NCBI RefSeq assembly: GCF_000993825.1
Contig: NZ_CP011114.1
Location: 620,001 to 684,000 of the forward strand
DNA length: 64,000 nt
Reading direction: 5' to 3'
DNA from: Paenibacillus durus ATCC 35681
GTDB lineage: Bacteria; Bacillota; Bacilli; Paenibacillales; Paenibacillaceae
A program made the position numbers and the translations under genes. Below, in pieces: positions 33,319 to 41,893 of this stretch. Below the pieces are notes generated by a model. That model ran no database searches and was not told the origin of the DNA. It saw only the letters and a program-made list of their open reading frames with translations. Each line of letters starts with the position of its first letter. Within the stretch, counting starts at the first letter, position 1.

Positions 33319-33597
33319 ATGTCTTATAAACCGGTAATCACGAACGTGACGAAGGCCAGCAGCAACGACAAGGAAGGGCTGTATGAATTTATAATTAAGC
33401 TTGCTGACGGAACGGAATGCCGCGCGTTTTACCATCGGTTTCCTGAATGGAGAATGACGAACATCAGCCGACTTCTCAAGACTCCCTGCCCGATTTGCCG
33501 CAAAGACTTTATTTGTAAGTGCATGGAGGCGTTCACCGGAGACTTGGAAGATCAAATGATCGGTGACAACTGGATTGAGAAGACAACTGCCGAGTAA
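33319..33597 (+). CDS. Conserved hypothetical Cys-rich protein
   Basis: A 92-residue protein with a mixed strand/helix first half (MSYKPVITNVTKASSNDKEG) and a C-terminal CPICRKDFICKC, a likely zinc site. The ATG at 33319 follows AGGTGAT. No family is recognised with certainty. It stands alone and is followed by a terminator. Confidence 0.65.
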   Translation: MSYKPVITNVTKASSNDKEGLYEFIIKLADGTECRAFYHRFPEWRMTNISRLLKTPCPICRKDFICKCMEAFTGDLEDQMIGDNWIEKTTAE

Positions 33598-33619
33598 CAG
33601 CAGCAGACAGGAACTTGGA

Positions 33620-33648
33620 GCGCGGGAAGATTCCCGCGTTTTTGTTTT
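33620..33648 (+). terminator. Terminator
   Basis: CGCGGGAA pairs with TTCCCGCG around a two-base AGA-type loop and is followed by TTTTTGTTTT. Confidence 0.85.
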
Positions 33649-33695
33649 GCCGTAAAATGGGGCAAGATAGAATATGAAGGAAGGAGAGGAGCCGG

Positions 33696-34235
33696 ATGGC
33701 TGATGTGAGAAGTACGCAATCCACCGAGCGGGAGATGCCGGAAGAACAAGGAAAGACGGAGCAGCAGAAAAAGGTGAATGTATCATCGAATACGAAAGAG
33801 CGGACAAAGGCGGCAGCGCCTCAAAAATCAACAGACACCAACGAGGCATCCATTGTGCTGATCGACGGCGTTTGTCATTTGTGCGGATGGCTCACAACCT
33901 TCATTATTCCCCGTGATCCCGAGGGACGTTTTCGCTTCGCGCCGCTGCAGAGCGACATCGGGCATAGGCTGCTGGAAAAGGGCGGGCTGGACGCTCATCG
34001 GCTGGATACGGTAGTGCTGATAGAGAAGGGGAGGTACTATACGGAATCGGCTGCTGCTCTACGTATTCTGCGCAGGCTTCGCTTTCCCTGGCCAGCCGCT
34101 TATCTGCTTATCGCCGTACCGGCTCCGCTGCGCAACAGACTGTACCGGTATGTGGCAAAGAACCGCTACCGCTGGTTCGGCCGCGATGATCAGTGTCTAG
34201 TGCCTACGCCGGAGATCCGGGGGCGGTTTTTGTAG
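33696..34235 (+). CDS. DCC-family (DUF393) thiol-disulfide oxidoreductase-like protein
   Basis: A 179-residue protein of the DUF393/YuxK family. The family CxxC is at C60-x-x-C63 (LIDGVCHLCGW), followed by RFRFAPLQSD and the typical C-terminal YRWFGRDDQCLVPTPEIRGR. The first 50 residues are a charged, low-complexity extension rich in Glu, Gln and Lys that most relatives lack. Redox activity is presumed from the CxxC only. GGAGAGGAG lies upstream of the ATG. Confidence 0.85.
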   Translation: MADVRSTQSTEREMPEEQGKTEQQKKVNVSSNTKERTKAAAPQKSTDTNEASIVLIDGVCHLCGWLTTFIIPRDPEGRFRFAPLQSDIGHRLLEKGGLDAHRLDTVVLIEKGRYYTESAAALRILRRLRFPWPAAYLLIAVPAPLRNRLYRYVAKNRYRWFGRDDQCLVPTPEIRGRFL

Positions 34236-34315
34236 TGTGATCCCCTTCACGTTGCACGTTCGCTGGCTAGGGAGACGAACAAGATGGCCGACTCAATTAT
34301 CTCGATTTTTAAATA

Positions 34316-34344
34316 TTGCCGTGTCCCAATAAATATGCTAGTAT
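34316..34344 (+). promoter_or_regulatory. Promoter of the Tad operon leader
   Basis: TTGCCG (34316-34321) and TAGTAT (34339-34344) are spaced by exactly 17 bp. The predicted transcript would begin near 34351 and run through a terminator hairpin before the first tad gene. Confidence 0.6.
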
Positions 34345-34371
34345 GACTGTAAATTATAGGAATAGTAACGG

Positions 34372-34419
34372 AAGCACCGTTCATTAACCGTTTGTCGCGG
34401 TTATTGGCGGTGCTTTTTT
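34372..34419 (+). terminator. Terminator hairpin in the Tad operon leader (possible attenuator)
   Basis: AAGCACCG pairs with CGGTGCTT, with an inner pairing ATTAACCG/CGGTTAT, then TTTTT. It is a good intrinsic terminator. It may simply end the upstream DUF393 transcript, but the promoter at 34316 lies between the two. Confidence 0.75.
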
Positions 34420-34470
34420 GCTGTGTTCTTATAAGTAAATTACGAGGAAGTTAAGGAAAGGGGGAAGATT

Positions 34471-35637
34471 ATGGCCGCTAACATCGTGCTCGCCGTGCGT
34501 GAAACCCAGTATATTGAACCGCTGCTTCACTATGTTCACCACAGCGAATATGGCGAAATGCTGAATATTAAGGCGTTCAGCCGAATGGATGTTTTTACCG
34601 AGTACATGAAAGGCGGGGAAGCGCCTGACGCGGTTGTCGGCGATCCCGCGTTCATCGAGGCATGGCTCGTTGGGGGCCGGGCGGCGGTTCCTTGGGCGAT
34701 TCTGGAGGAAGCCGGCGGCGCGGCGTTCACGGAGAATCAAGGCGCTGCAGGCGGCAAGCGTATTGGAAAATATCAAGCGCTGCCTGCGCTGCTGTCCTCC
34801 ATGCTTCAGCTATGTGAAGTGGGGCGGAAGCGCACAGCTTCCGGTTGGGGTGAAGGCACTTTACTGCTTGGAGTTGTGTCGGGAAGCGGCAGCAGCGGCA
34901 AAACAACGGTTGCGATGAACTTAGCCAAGCAGTTTGGGTGCCAGGGGTTGTCCGTATTTTATCTAAATCTTGAGACGGTGAACAGCAGCGGGTTGTTTCT
35001 GCATCCTTCCTGGGGCAGCGGGCCGGGGCTGGAGCGGCTTCTGTACGAGATCCAAGCCTCCAAAGATAGAGGACACGCTTCGGAAATTGGCATAAGACGC
35101 TATGCTGTCAGACTGGACGCGCTGCACTGCGATACCTTCAGACCTGTCAGCAATATTAAGGAAATGCTGCATATGAGTGCAGGGGATGCGCAGGAGTTAA
35201 TGGAACTGCTGGCCGGGGACGGCAGCTATGATATCGTCATCGTCGATACGAGCAGTATCGGGGAAGAACGCGCCGGAGCGGTGCTGCAATGCTGCGGACG
35301 TCTGGTCTGGGTGCTTCGGGACGACGAGATGGGCGTCTACAAGACGGGAAGATGGCTGTCGCACTTTACATCTCCGCACTCCGGGATGAAGGCCGATTTG
35401 TCCGGCAAGAGCTTATTTGCAGTAAATTTCGCTAAGGAGAATGCTCCGCAGATACCTTCCAGCGGGGGAATAGAGCCCGATGTCCTGCTGCCCTACATTT
35501 CCTCCTGGAATCTGCCAAATAGAGGGGAGCTAAGTCTCAATTCACCACTGTTCCAGCGCGGCATCCAGAAGCTATGCGGAATGATTACGGGGATGCCGCA
35601 GCCTGAGCTTCAGTCAGGTGGAGAGGGAAATTCATGA
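34471..35637 (+). CDS. TadZ/CpaE-like pilus-localisation ATPase
   Basis: A 388-residue ParA/MinD-superfamily protein that heads the Tad operon. The N-terminal 120 residues form an atypical receiver-like domain (NIVLAVRETQYIEPLLHYVH). The P-loop follows at GSGSSGKTT (138-146), intact, and the downstream IVIVDTSS fits the family's Walker B. TadZ proteins position the Tad machinery at a cell pole or site. GGGGGAAG lies upstream of the ATG; the stop overlaps cpaF by four bases. Confidence 0.8.
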   Translation: MAANIVLAVRETQYIEPLLHYVHHSEYGEMLNIKAFSRMDVFTEYMKGGEAPDAVVGDPAFIEAWLVGGRAAVPWAILEEAGGAAFTENQGAAGGKRIGKYQALPALLSSMLQLCEVGRKRTASGWGEGTLLLGVVSGSGSSGKTTVAMNLAKQFGCQGLSVFYLNLETVNSSGLFLHPSWGSGPGLERLLYEIQASKDRGHASEIGIRRYAVRLDALHCDTFRPVSNIKEMLHMSAGDAQELMELLAGDGSYDIVIVDTSSIGEERAGAVLQCCGRLVWVLRDDEMGVYKTGRWLSHFTSPHSGMKADLSGKSLFAVNFAKENAPQIPSSGGIEPDVLLPYISSWNLPNRGELSLNSPLFQRGIQKLCGMITGMPQPELQSGGEGNS

Positions 35638-36881
35638 ATGACGAACTATTCCGGGCTCTTCGCAGCGATATACGTTCAGGGCTAGATGTGACCTCCTCCG
35701 TGGGAAACGGCGAGCTGATCTCGCATATTGAAAAGACGATTTTTGAGCGGGAAGAGCTGCGGTCGTTAACTGCCCAGGAGAAGCGCGCGCTTGTCCGCAG
35801 ACTGTTCGATTCCTTTCGGGGTCTGGATGTGCTTCAGCCGCTCGTGGACAATCCGGCCATCAGCGAGATTATGATTAACAGCTACGAAGATATTTTTGTC
35901 GAGGAGGAAGGGGAGATCCGCCGCCTGCCGCTGGCGTTCGAATCGGCGGCCAGACTGGAGGATATTATCCAGATCATTGTTTCCGACGTCAACCGCGTCG
36001 TCAATGAATCGTCGCCGATTGTCGATGCCCGCTTAAAAGACGGGTCGCGGGTCAACATTGTGCTCCCGCCCGTCTCGCTAAAGGGCCCGGCGATGACGAT
36101 CCGAAAGTTTCCCGAGTCGCCGATGACCATGGATGATCTTGTCCGCCGGGAAACCATCGGCCAGGAAGCGGCTGATCTGCTGAAGACGCTCGTAGCCGCT
36201 AAATACAATATTTTTATCAGCGGCGGAACGGGTTCGGGTAAAACGACCTTTCTGAACGCCTTATCCCAGTTCATTCCTCCGCAGGAGAGAGTCATTACAA
36301 TCGAGGATTCGGCGGAGCTGCAAATCGTGACCGTGCCTAACCTGGTATCCCTAGAGACCAGGAACGCCAACACGGAGGGCAGGGGAGAAATCACCATCCG
36401 CGATCTGATCCGCTCGTCGCTGCGGATGCGTCCCAACCGGATAGTCGTCGGCGAGGTGCGCGGTGCAGAGGCACTTGATATGCTGCAGGCGATGAACACT
36501 GGACATGACGGATCGTTATCCACCGGCCACGCCAACAGCGCGCGCGATATGATCAGCCGTCTGGAAACGATGGTGCTGAGCGGCGCCGATCTTCCGGTTG
36601 CCGTCGTCAGGCAGCAGATCAGCTCGGCCATCGACATTTTTGTCCATCTGGCGAGGCTGCGCGACCGATCGAGGCGGGTTATGGAGATCAGCGAGGTTGT
36701 CGGGCTGGATGACGGAGAAGTGCAGCTGAATCGGCTGTACGAATTCCGGGAAACCGGCGAGAGCGGAGGACGGCTGCGGGGCGTGCTGGAAGCAAGCGGC
36801 AATCCTTTGCGGCATACAGAGAAGCTGGCCATGGCGGGAATGGCTTTTACTCCGCTGAGTCGTTATGAGGGTGCAATTTAA
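35634..36881 (+). CDS. cpaF: Tad pilus assembly ATPase CpaF/TadA
   Basis: Hexameric secretion ATPase that powers Flp pilus assembly. In its 415 residues the N-terminal helical region leads to the conserved LVDNPAISEIMINSYEDIFV, then Walker A GGTGSGKT (197-204), the aspartate-box region EDSAELQI, Walker B RIVVGEVRG and the His box STGHANSARD. All catalytic motifs are intact. Translationally coupled to the TadZ-like gene and followed by tadB after 22 bp. Confidence 0.95.
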   Translation: MNDELFRALRSDIRSGLDVTSSVGNGELISHIEKTIFEREELRSLTAQEKRALVRRLFDSFRGLDVLQPLVDNPAISEIMINSYEDIFVEEEGEIRRLPLAFESAARLEDIIQIIVSDVNRVVNESSPIVDARLKDGSRVNIVLPPVSLKGPAMTIRKFPESPMTMDDLVRRETIGQEAADLLKTLVAAKYNIFISGGTGSGKTTFLNALSQFIPPQERVITIEDSAELQIVTVPNLVSLETRNANTEGRGEITIRDLIRSSLRMRPNRIVVGEVRGAEALDMLQAMNTGHDGSLSTGHANSARDMISRLETMVLSGADLPVAVVRQQISSAIDIFVHLARLRDRSRRVMEISEVVGLDDGEVQLNRLYEFRETGESGGRLRGVLEASGNPLRHTEKLAMAGMAFTPLSRYEGAI

Positions 36882-36903
36882 ATAAGGAAGAGAGGCGGGA
36901 ATT

Positions 36904-37812
36904 ATGCCCGAGATACTGAGAAAGAATCGGGGGCAGGCTGATCGTGCAGCATCCGATCGTCATCCGGTCATCTGTGAACCGGCTATCCGGGGACCCTCCC
37001 GGTACGGGATGGTTAAGCGGAGTCATGTCAGCCGAGAATTGGCGGGGAGTAGGGATGCCGCTGCGCCTCGGTTACCGGATTATACCGTGTACACGCTGAA
37101 TTCGCGGCAGAGAATCATTTCGGCGGCGGCAGGCGGCTTCATTCTGTTTGGGGTCGGCTATCTGTTCTATCACAATCCGGTTATCGCCTTGTTATTGTCA
37201 GCAGGAGGATACTTCGCCCCGCGTATTTGGAGGGATTATCTGAGGAAACGCCGCCGCGCTATGCTTAACCTTCAGTTTAAGCAAATGCTCTTCTCGCTCT
37301 CTTCCTCGTTGTCTGCGGGCAGGTCGGTGGAAAATGCGTTTCGTGAAGCGGTGCAGGATTTGAAAATGCTCGATCCGGAGGGCGGCAGCGATATGATTGC
37401 CGAGCTGAACATTATCTGCGCGCGGCTTGAATATGGACAGCCCATTGAAGAAGCGCTGCTTGATTTTAGCAAGAGGGCAGATATGGAGGATATCCGGCGG
37501 TTCGCCGACGTCTTCTCCGTCTGCAAACGGACGGGTGGCGACCTGGTCGAGGTAGTCCGCCGCACCTCAAGCATTATCGGCGAGAAGCTGGATGTTCAAC
37601 AAGAGATCGCGGTCAGCATCTCCCAGAAACGGTTCGAGTCCAAAGCACTGCTTGTTTCCCCGCTCATTATGCTGTTGTTTATGAGCTTTAGCGCCGGGGA
37701 CTATATGCAGCCTATGTACACCGGGTTCGGAATGCTGATCTCGACGTTTGCGCTAGCTGGGCTGATTCTGTGTTATTTCTGGATCAGCAAAATTATGGAC
37801 ATTCCACTGTAA
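36904..37812 (+). CDS. tadB: TadB-like pilus assembly membrane protein
   Basis: A 302-residue inner-membrane platform protein with a type II secretion F domain (about 120-245: QFKQMLFSLSSSLSAGRSVE, and FADVFSVCKRTGGDLVEVVR). The spans are two near residues 75-110 and two at the end. The first 65 residues are polar and variable. TadB pairs with TadC around the ATPase. GAGGCGGG lies just before the ATG. Confidence 0.9.
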   Translation: MPEILRKNRGQADRAASDRHPVICEPAIRGPSRYGMVKRSHVSRELAGSRDAAAPRLPDYTVYTLNSRQRIISAAAGGFILFGVGYLFYHNPVIALLLSAGGYFAPRIWRDYLRKRRRAMLNLQFKQMLFSLSSSLSAGRSVENAFREAVQDLKMLDPEGGSDMIAELNIICARLEYGQPIEEALLDFSKRADMEDIRRFADVFSVCKRTGGDLVEVVRRTSSIIGEKLDVQQEIAVSISQKRFESKALLVSPLIMLLFMSFSAGDYMQPMYTGFGMLISTFALAGLILCYFWISKIMDIPL

Positions 37813-37817
37813 GGAGA

Positions 37818-38696
37818 GTGGGGAATCTGAGATGGATTTGCGGATTGGCGGCCATTGCGCTGATTGTGAGCTGGATAGTGCTGCGCGGCAGAAGCGGGAA
37901 GAGATACGCAGCCCTGCGGAGCATGCCTGTGGATGGCTTACGGCTGCGCAGTCTTTCGGAGCCGCTGCTTATGCTTCTGGAGCAGGGGGGATTTGCCCGG
38001 AAGTTTCCGGTATTCGCATTCCGGCTGCAGCGGTCGGTGCAGCGGATATACGGGCAGCGCCACAGTGCGGAAATAACGCTGCTGTTTATGGGAGAGATGC
38101 TGGCCTACAGCTGGCTGCTCGTCTTGGGAGGCTGCGGCTTGGCAGCGCTCAGCGGAGAGCCGTCTGCACTCGTTCTGGGAATTCTGCTGGCCATACTGCT
38201 TCCCGCCACGCTTGCAGCCGATCTGCATAAAAAGGTCAAGGTGCGCGAACAGCTCATCATGATGGAGCTGCCGGATCTGCTGAGCGGGATTGTACTGCTG
38301 GTCAGCGCGGGTGAAACGGTGCAGCGGGCGATTACGCGCTGCCTGGAAAGCCGAAAGAATGACAGCCATCCGCTCTACCGGGAACTGTTAACAATGACCG
38401 CCGAGTGGGAGAGCGGCTATTCGCTTCAGCAGGCATTCGAGAATTTCAGCAAGCGCTGCGCCGTGCAGGAGGTCTCGCTCTTTACGACGACGGTGCTGCT
38501 GAATGTGCGCAGAGGGGGAGGGGATTTTGCGCTCGCGCTTCGCGATTTATCCCGGCAGCTGTGGGAGAAGCGCAAGGCGGTCAGCCGGACGCGGGGAGAG
38601 CAGGCGTCCTCGAAGCTGGTATTTCCGATGGTCGTTATTTTTGTAATTGTAATTGTATTGGTAGGTACTCCGGCTTTTATGATGATGAATATGTAG
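37818..38696 (+). CDS. tadC: TadC-like pilus assembly membrane protein
   Basis: Second platform protein with a type II secretion F domain: IMMELPDLLSGIVLLVSAGE, then FENFSKRCAVQEVSLFTTTV and a closing VFPMVVIFVIVIVLVGTPAF membrane segment. The start is uncertain. The GTG at 37818 has AAGGAG one base before it, too close; an in-frame CTG at 37827 would fit the site better; an upstream GTG at 37770 lies inside tadB. About 290 residues either way. Confidence 0.87.
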   Translation: MGNLRWICGLAAIALIVSWIVLRGRSGKRYAALRSMPVDGLRLRSLSEPLLMLLEQGGFARKFPVFAFRLQRSVQRIYGQRHSAEITLLFMGEMLAYSWLLVLGGCGLAALSGEPSALVLGILLAILLPATLAADLHKKVKVREQLIMMELPDLLSGIVLLVSAGETVQRAITRCLESRKNDSHPLYRELLTMTAEWESGYSLQQAFENFSKRCAVQEVSLFTTTVLLNVRRGGGDFALALRDLSRQLWEKRKAVSRTRGEQASSKLVFPMVVIFVIVIVLVGTPAFMMMNM

Positions 38697-38709
38697 GAGG
38701 ATGAGAAAC

Positions 38710-38898
38710 ATGTTGACTATTGTGGAGAAAAGCAAAGATTTTTGGCGGGATGAGGAAGGCTTGGGCACGCTCGAAATGATTCTAATTATTGCCGTACTGG
38801 TCGCTGTAGTTATATTGTTCCGCCAGAAGATCAAAGAGGTGATTTCAAATCTGATTGATACCGCTGGCGAAAAGAGCCAGGAAGTATTTGAAGAGTAA
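38710..38898 (+). CDS. flp: Flp-type (class IVb) pilin
   Basis: Major pilin subunit. The ATG at 38710 follows AGGAGG by nine bases, giving 62 residues. The leader is 17 residues ending in Gly, then LGTLEMILIIAVLVAVVILF, so cleavage after G17 leaves Glu at position +5, as in type IV pilins. The hydrophobic stalk is followed by a short polar helix. It is likely processed by the prepilin peptidase at 42959. Confidence 0.9.
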   Translation: MLTIVEKSKDFWRDEEGLGTLEMILIIAVLVAVVILFRQKIKEVISNLIDTAGEKSQEVFEE

Positions 38899-38910
38899 GT
38901 AGAGACTTGG

Positions 38911-39585
38911 ATGAGAACAAAACTGCGCAGCGACGAAGGAAGCTTCACCGTGGAGGCGGCGATGGTGCTGCCGATTATTATGTGCGTCACCATGCTGCTC
39001 CTGTTCTTCTGCTTATACAGCTACCAGAAATCAATGCTGCTTCAGGTTGCGTCTTCCGCAACCGAGCAGGCCGCCTACAACTGGGACAACAGCCATAAAG
39101 CCAGGGATGGATCGTTCCCGCAAGGGGAATATGATTCCCTCTACTGGCGAATCGGGGACGATCATCTGCTTGGCAGCTTGTTTGGGATTGGAGAGAAAGG
39201 CGGAGCTGCTGCAATACAGCTTCCAAGCGGCGGCATGCAAGAAGACAATCTGCCTTCCGCCAAATTGGGAAAATCCGCTGACAGGGTTCCGAACAATATG
39301 CCTGGAGAAATGAGCTACAACTACTCTTTTACGGGAAGAAAAGTAAATGCCAAACTTCGGAGGGTGCTGCATTTGCCTGTTCTGGACGATATTCTTTCGG
39401 ACGGAGCGCAGCCTGAGGTTACCGCACAGTCTCTTGTGGCTGAGCCGGTAGAGTTTATCCGCACCGTCGATTTGATGCGCTACTATGGAGCCAAATTTCG
39501 CGGAAAGTCCGCGAATAATGAACCGAAAGAGGCCATGAAGCAGCAGGATGCTTCCGCCATGATGACTAAACTTGGGAACCGCTAA
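38911..39585 (+). CDS. TadE-like minor pilin
   Basis: A 224-residue protein with the TadE motif near its N-terminus: DEGSFTVEAAMVLPIIM, with a likely prepilin-peptidase site after G10 and Glu at +5 (E15). One membrane helix is followed by a soluble domain with polar, Gly-rich segments. TadE/TadF pseudopilins are thought to assist pilus assembly. Starts 12 bp after the pilin stop with a weak ribosome site. Confidence 0.83.
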   Translation: MRTKLRSDEGSFTVEAAMVLPIIMCVTMLLLFFCLYSYQKSMLLQVASSATEQAAYNWDNSHKARDGSFPQGEYDSLYWRIGDDHLLGSLFGIGEKGGAAAIQLPSGGMQEDNLPSAKLGKSADRVPNNMPGEMSYNYSFTGRKVNAKLRRVLHLPVLDDILSDGAQPEVTAQSLVAEPVEFIRTVDLMRYYGAKFRGKSANNEPKEAMKQQDASAMMTKLGNR

Positions 39586-39633
39586 GGGCAGTTAAACCAT
39601 CTGCTGCACATTTATAAATGAGAGGAAAAGAGG

Positions 39634-41883
39634 ATGAAAAGACGAATTGCGGCTCTAAGCCGCTGCGCCATGCGGTTTAAACGCTGGAGAAGGCAAACGG
39701 AAGGATCGGTATCGGTGTTCCTGATCATGGTGCTGGCCTTTGTGTTTCTTTTCTCCGCAGTACTCATTGATTATGCGCGAATGGCCGCTGCTAATGTGCA
39801 GGGTGAACGTCTGGCGCGTGCAGCTGTTCGGTCGGTGATGTCCGCGTACGATGTGGAACTGCGGGAACAATACGGGCTGTTTGCCTTCGGTGGAAGCGAT
39901 GGAGACGAGCTGATGGCCCGGGTTCTTGATGATACTCTTCGTAAAAGCGGACGAGGGGACGGCTTCAATCTGGTGAACCTCGGTCTTGACACCTCTACGC
40001 TGGAATGGAGCCGTTCGCTGGGCAGCTATGATGTATTCCGCCGTCAGATCAACGAGGAAATGAAATACAAGGCGCCGGTTGATTTCGCTCTCGAAATCGC
40101 GGGAAAGTTCAAGCCGCTGTCCGAAGCCATGGAGGAAGCTTCGCGTACGACAGACCTGTTCGCCAAGCTGCAGCCGCTTTATGACAAGCGGGAGGCGGCT
40201 CTCGACCGGATGCTGGAACATAGGCGGCAAGCTGCGGAAAATGCGCGGAAGCCGCTCACGCTGATTAAGAATCCGTCTGGCGGAGGCATTGCCGATAGTT
40301 CCATAGGAACTATAACAAACGCAGCGGATATCGCTGCCCAATATAACGATTATGTGAACAAGTCCTATGCGGATTTAAACAGGGACCCGAAAGAATCGCC
40401 GAGCTATACATCGGCTATCAATTCCTATCTAGAGCAATCCGCAGCGGTTATTTCCAGACTGGACAGTCTGCTTGCTGATTGGCAGAATAACCATGCCCCG
40501 TTGATGAGCAAGGCAGGCGATGCCCTTAAGGAAGCTGAGGCGATCAACGAAGAAATGAGAGAAGCCATACGGCAGGCCAAGAGCGCGAGTGCAGGAAGCG
40601 GCTATGATTCTTCCGCCTCCTGGGATATCCCTGACTCGGATGCGAATGTTACAGCCCGTCCTAACCTGCTGGAGCAAGCGGAGCTGCTGCTGCTTGATAC
40701 CGTAGACTTCCGAGGCATGGAGAATAATCTGACGATGCAGGAAGCGGCTTATCGGGATGCGGAATCAAGAGCTTCCTCTCTTTCAGGGGAAATTAATCCT
40801 TTATCGGTGGGTCTTAACGGCAACAGTGGCGCAATGGATGCGGCGGTGACCGGCGCGGCGGAAGCCGTTGATGCCTATTTGCATGATTACGGAAACGGAG
40901 GGGCCGTTATCGGCCGGGAAGCGTCTGGAATCGAGGAGCACAGAGGCTCGGACAACCAGCGTAAAGAACTGGAGAGAGAAGCAAAGACTAAGCTTGGGGA
41001 GGCGCTTAAAGTTGCCGACGCTCTTCGCAATCTAAGCGGCGGTGCTGAAGAAGTTCTGGAGCGTTACGAAATGCTGAATCAATATTACGAAGAAAATCTT
41101 GAGTATAACCGGGGCCTGCGTGAGCAGTTGCCGGATAATCCTGCAAAGAACAATCCATACGCTGCCGAAAGCGCGGCCATGGATCAAATGGACAATCTTT
41201 ACGAAGCGCTGAGCGGCGTTATGCTTGCCTCGAGGGACAGACTGTTTCAAAGCGAATATGCGGCGCAGTATTTTCCGCATTTTGATATTTCTCAGCTTAC
41301 GGGCATTGCCGAAGGCTCCACTGAAGAGATCGGGGAGAAGCTCAATGAACAACTCGATCCGCACAGTCAGGAACTGGAGTACATTCTGTACGGCTTCAAT
41401 CAGCCGGGATTGAATGTAGGGGCGGCATACAGCGAGATCTTCGCGGCGCGGCTGGCTATTCGTACAATGGAGGGATTTGTGAAAAAAGCGGGGCTGGGCA
41501 ATCCGCTGCTCGTCGTGGCGGCCGCAATACTGTACGGGGTGACAGAAGCGGTAAAGGATATGATTATGCTCTGCCGGGAGGGTGCAGCCCCTTTGTCCGA
41601 ATATGTACCCGTTAATCTGACCTACCGTGATTATTTGCGCCTGTTCATGGTGCTGCATGGCTCGGGAGAAGCCGAGCTCTCGCGGATGCTGGCCCTGATC
41701 CGGCTAAATACGGGCATTAATCCGGGTGATAGGAGCACCTATGTCTCCGCTGAGACAAGGCTGGGAATGCGTCTGTGGTTTCTGCCTGGCATTATGAAGC
41801 TGCTTCAACATACCGGCGCGGTTCCGGGGGAAATTGACGGCCAAACTTATTTCAAGGCGGTTAAAGCGGACTTTGCGTATTGA
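39634..41883 (+). CDS. Large TadG-like envelope protein
   Basis: A 749-residue protein with a basic N-terminus and one membrane segment (EGSVSVFLIMVLAFVFLFSA), then VLIDYARMAAANVQGERLAR, as in TadG and the DUF5702 proteins found in Gram-positive Tad loci. The long remainder is predicted extracellular, rich in Ala, Glu and Gln with coiled-coil stretches. The von Willebrand domain of many TadG proteins is not evident. It lacks the +5 Glu, so processing is doubtful. Probably a structural or anchoring part of the apparatus. Confidence 0.72.
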   Translation: MKRRIAALSRCAMRFKRWRRQTEGSVSVFLIMVLAFVFLFSAVLIDYARMAAANVQGERLARAAVRSVMSAYDVELREQYGLFAFGGSDGDELMARVLDDTLRKSGRGDGFNLVNLGLDTSTLEWSRSLGSYDVFRRQINEEMKYKAPVDFALEIAGKFKPLSEAMEEASRTTDLFAKLQPLYDKREAALDRMLEHRRQAAENARKPLTLIKNPSGGGIADSSIGTITNAADIAAQYNDYVNKSYADLNRDPKESPSYTSAINSYLEQSAAVISRLDSLLADWQNNHAPLMSKAGDALKEAEAINEEMREAIRQAKSASAGSGYDSSASWDIPDSDANVTARPNLLEQAELLLLDTVDFRGMENNLTMQEAAYRDAESRASSLSGEINPLSVGLNGNSGAMDAAVTGAAEAVDAYLHDYGNGGAVIGREASGIEEHRGSDNQRKELEREAKTKLGEALKVADALRNLSGGAEEVLERYEMLNQYYEENLEYNRGLREQLPDNPAKNNPYAAESAAMDQMDNLYEALSGVMLASRDRLFQSEYAAQYFPHFDISQLTGIAEGSTEEIGEKLNEQLDPHSQELEYILYGFNQPGLNVGAAYSEIFAARLAIRTMEGFVKKAGLGNPLLVVAAAILYGVTEAVKDMIMLCREGAAPLSEYVPVNLTYRDYLRLFMVLHGSGEAELSRMLALIRLNTGINPGDRSTYVSAETRLGMRLWFLPGIMKLLQHTGAVPGEIDGQTYFKAVKADFAY

Positions 41884-41893
41884 CGGGAGGAAC

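Noticed and set aside
33075..33320. An 81-codon minus-strand frame upstream of the Cys-rich protein, and a shorter frame opening MSTKARMSLK near 33224.
   Set aside because: The longer frame has no ribosome site and runs into the start region of the opposite gene. The shorter one has GGGGGG upstream but stops after about 23 codons, with no recognisable family.
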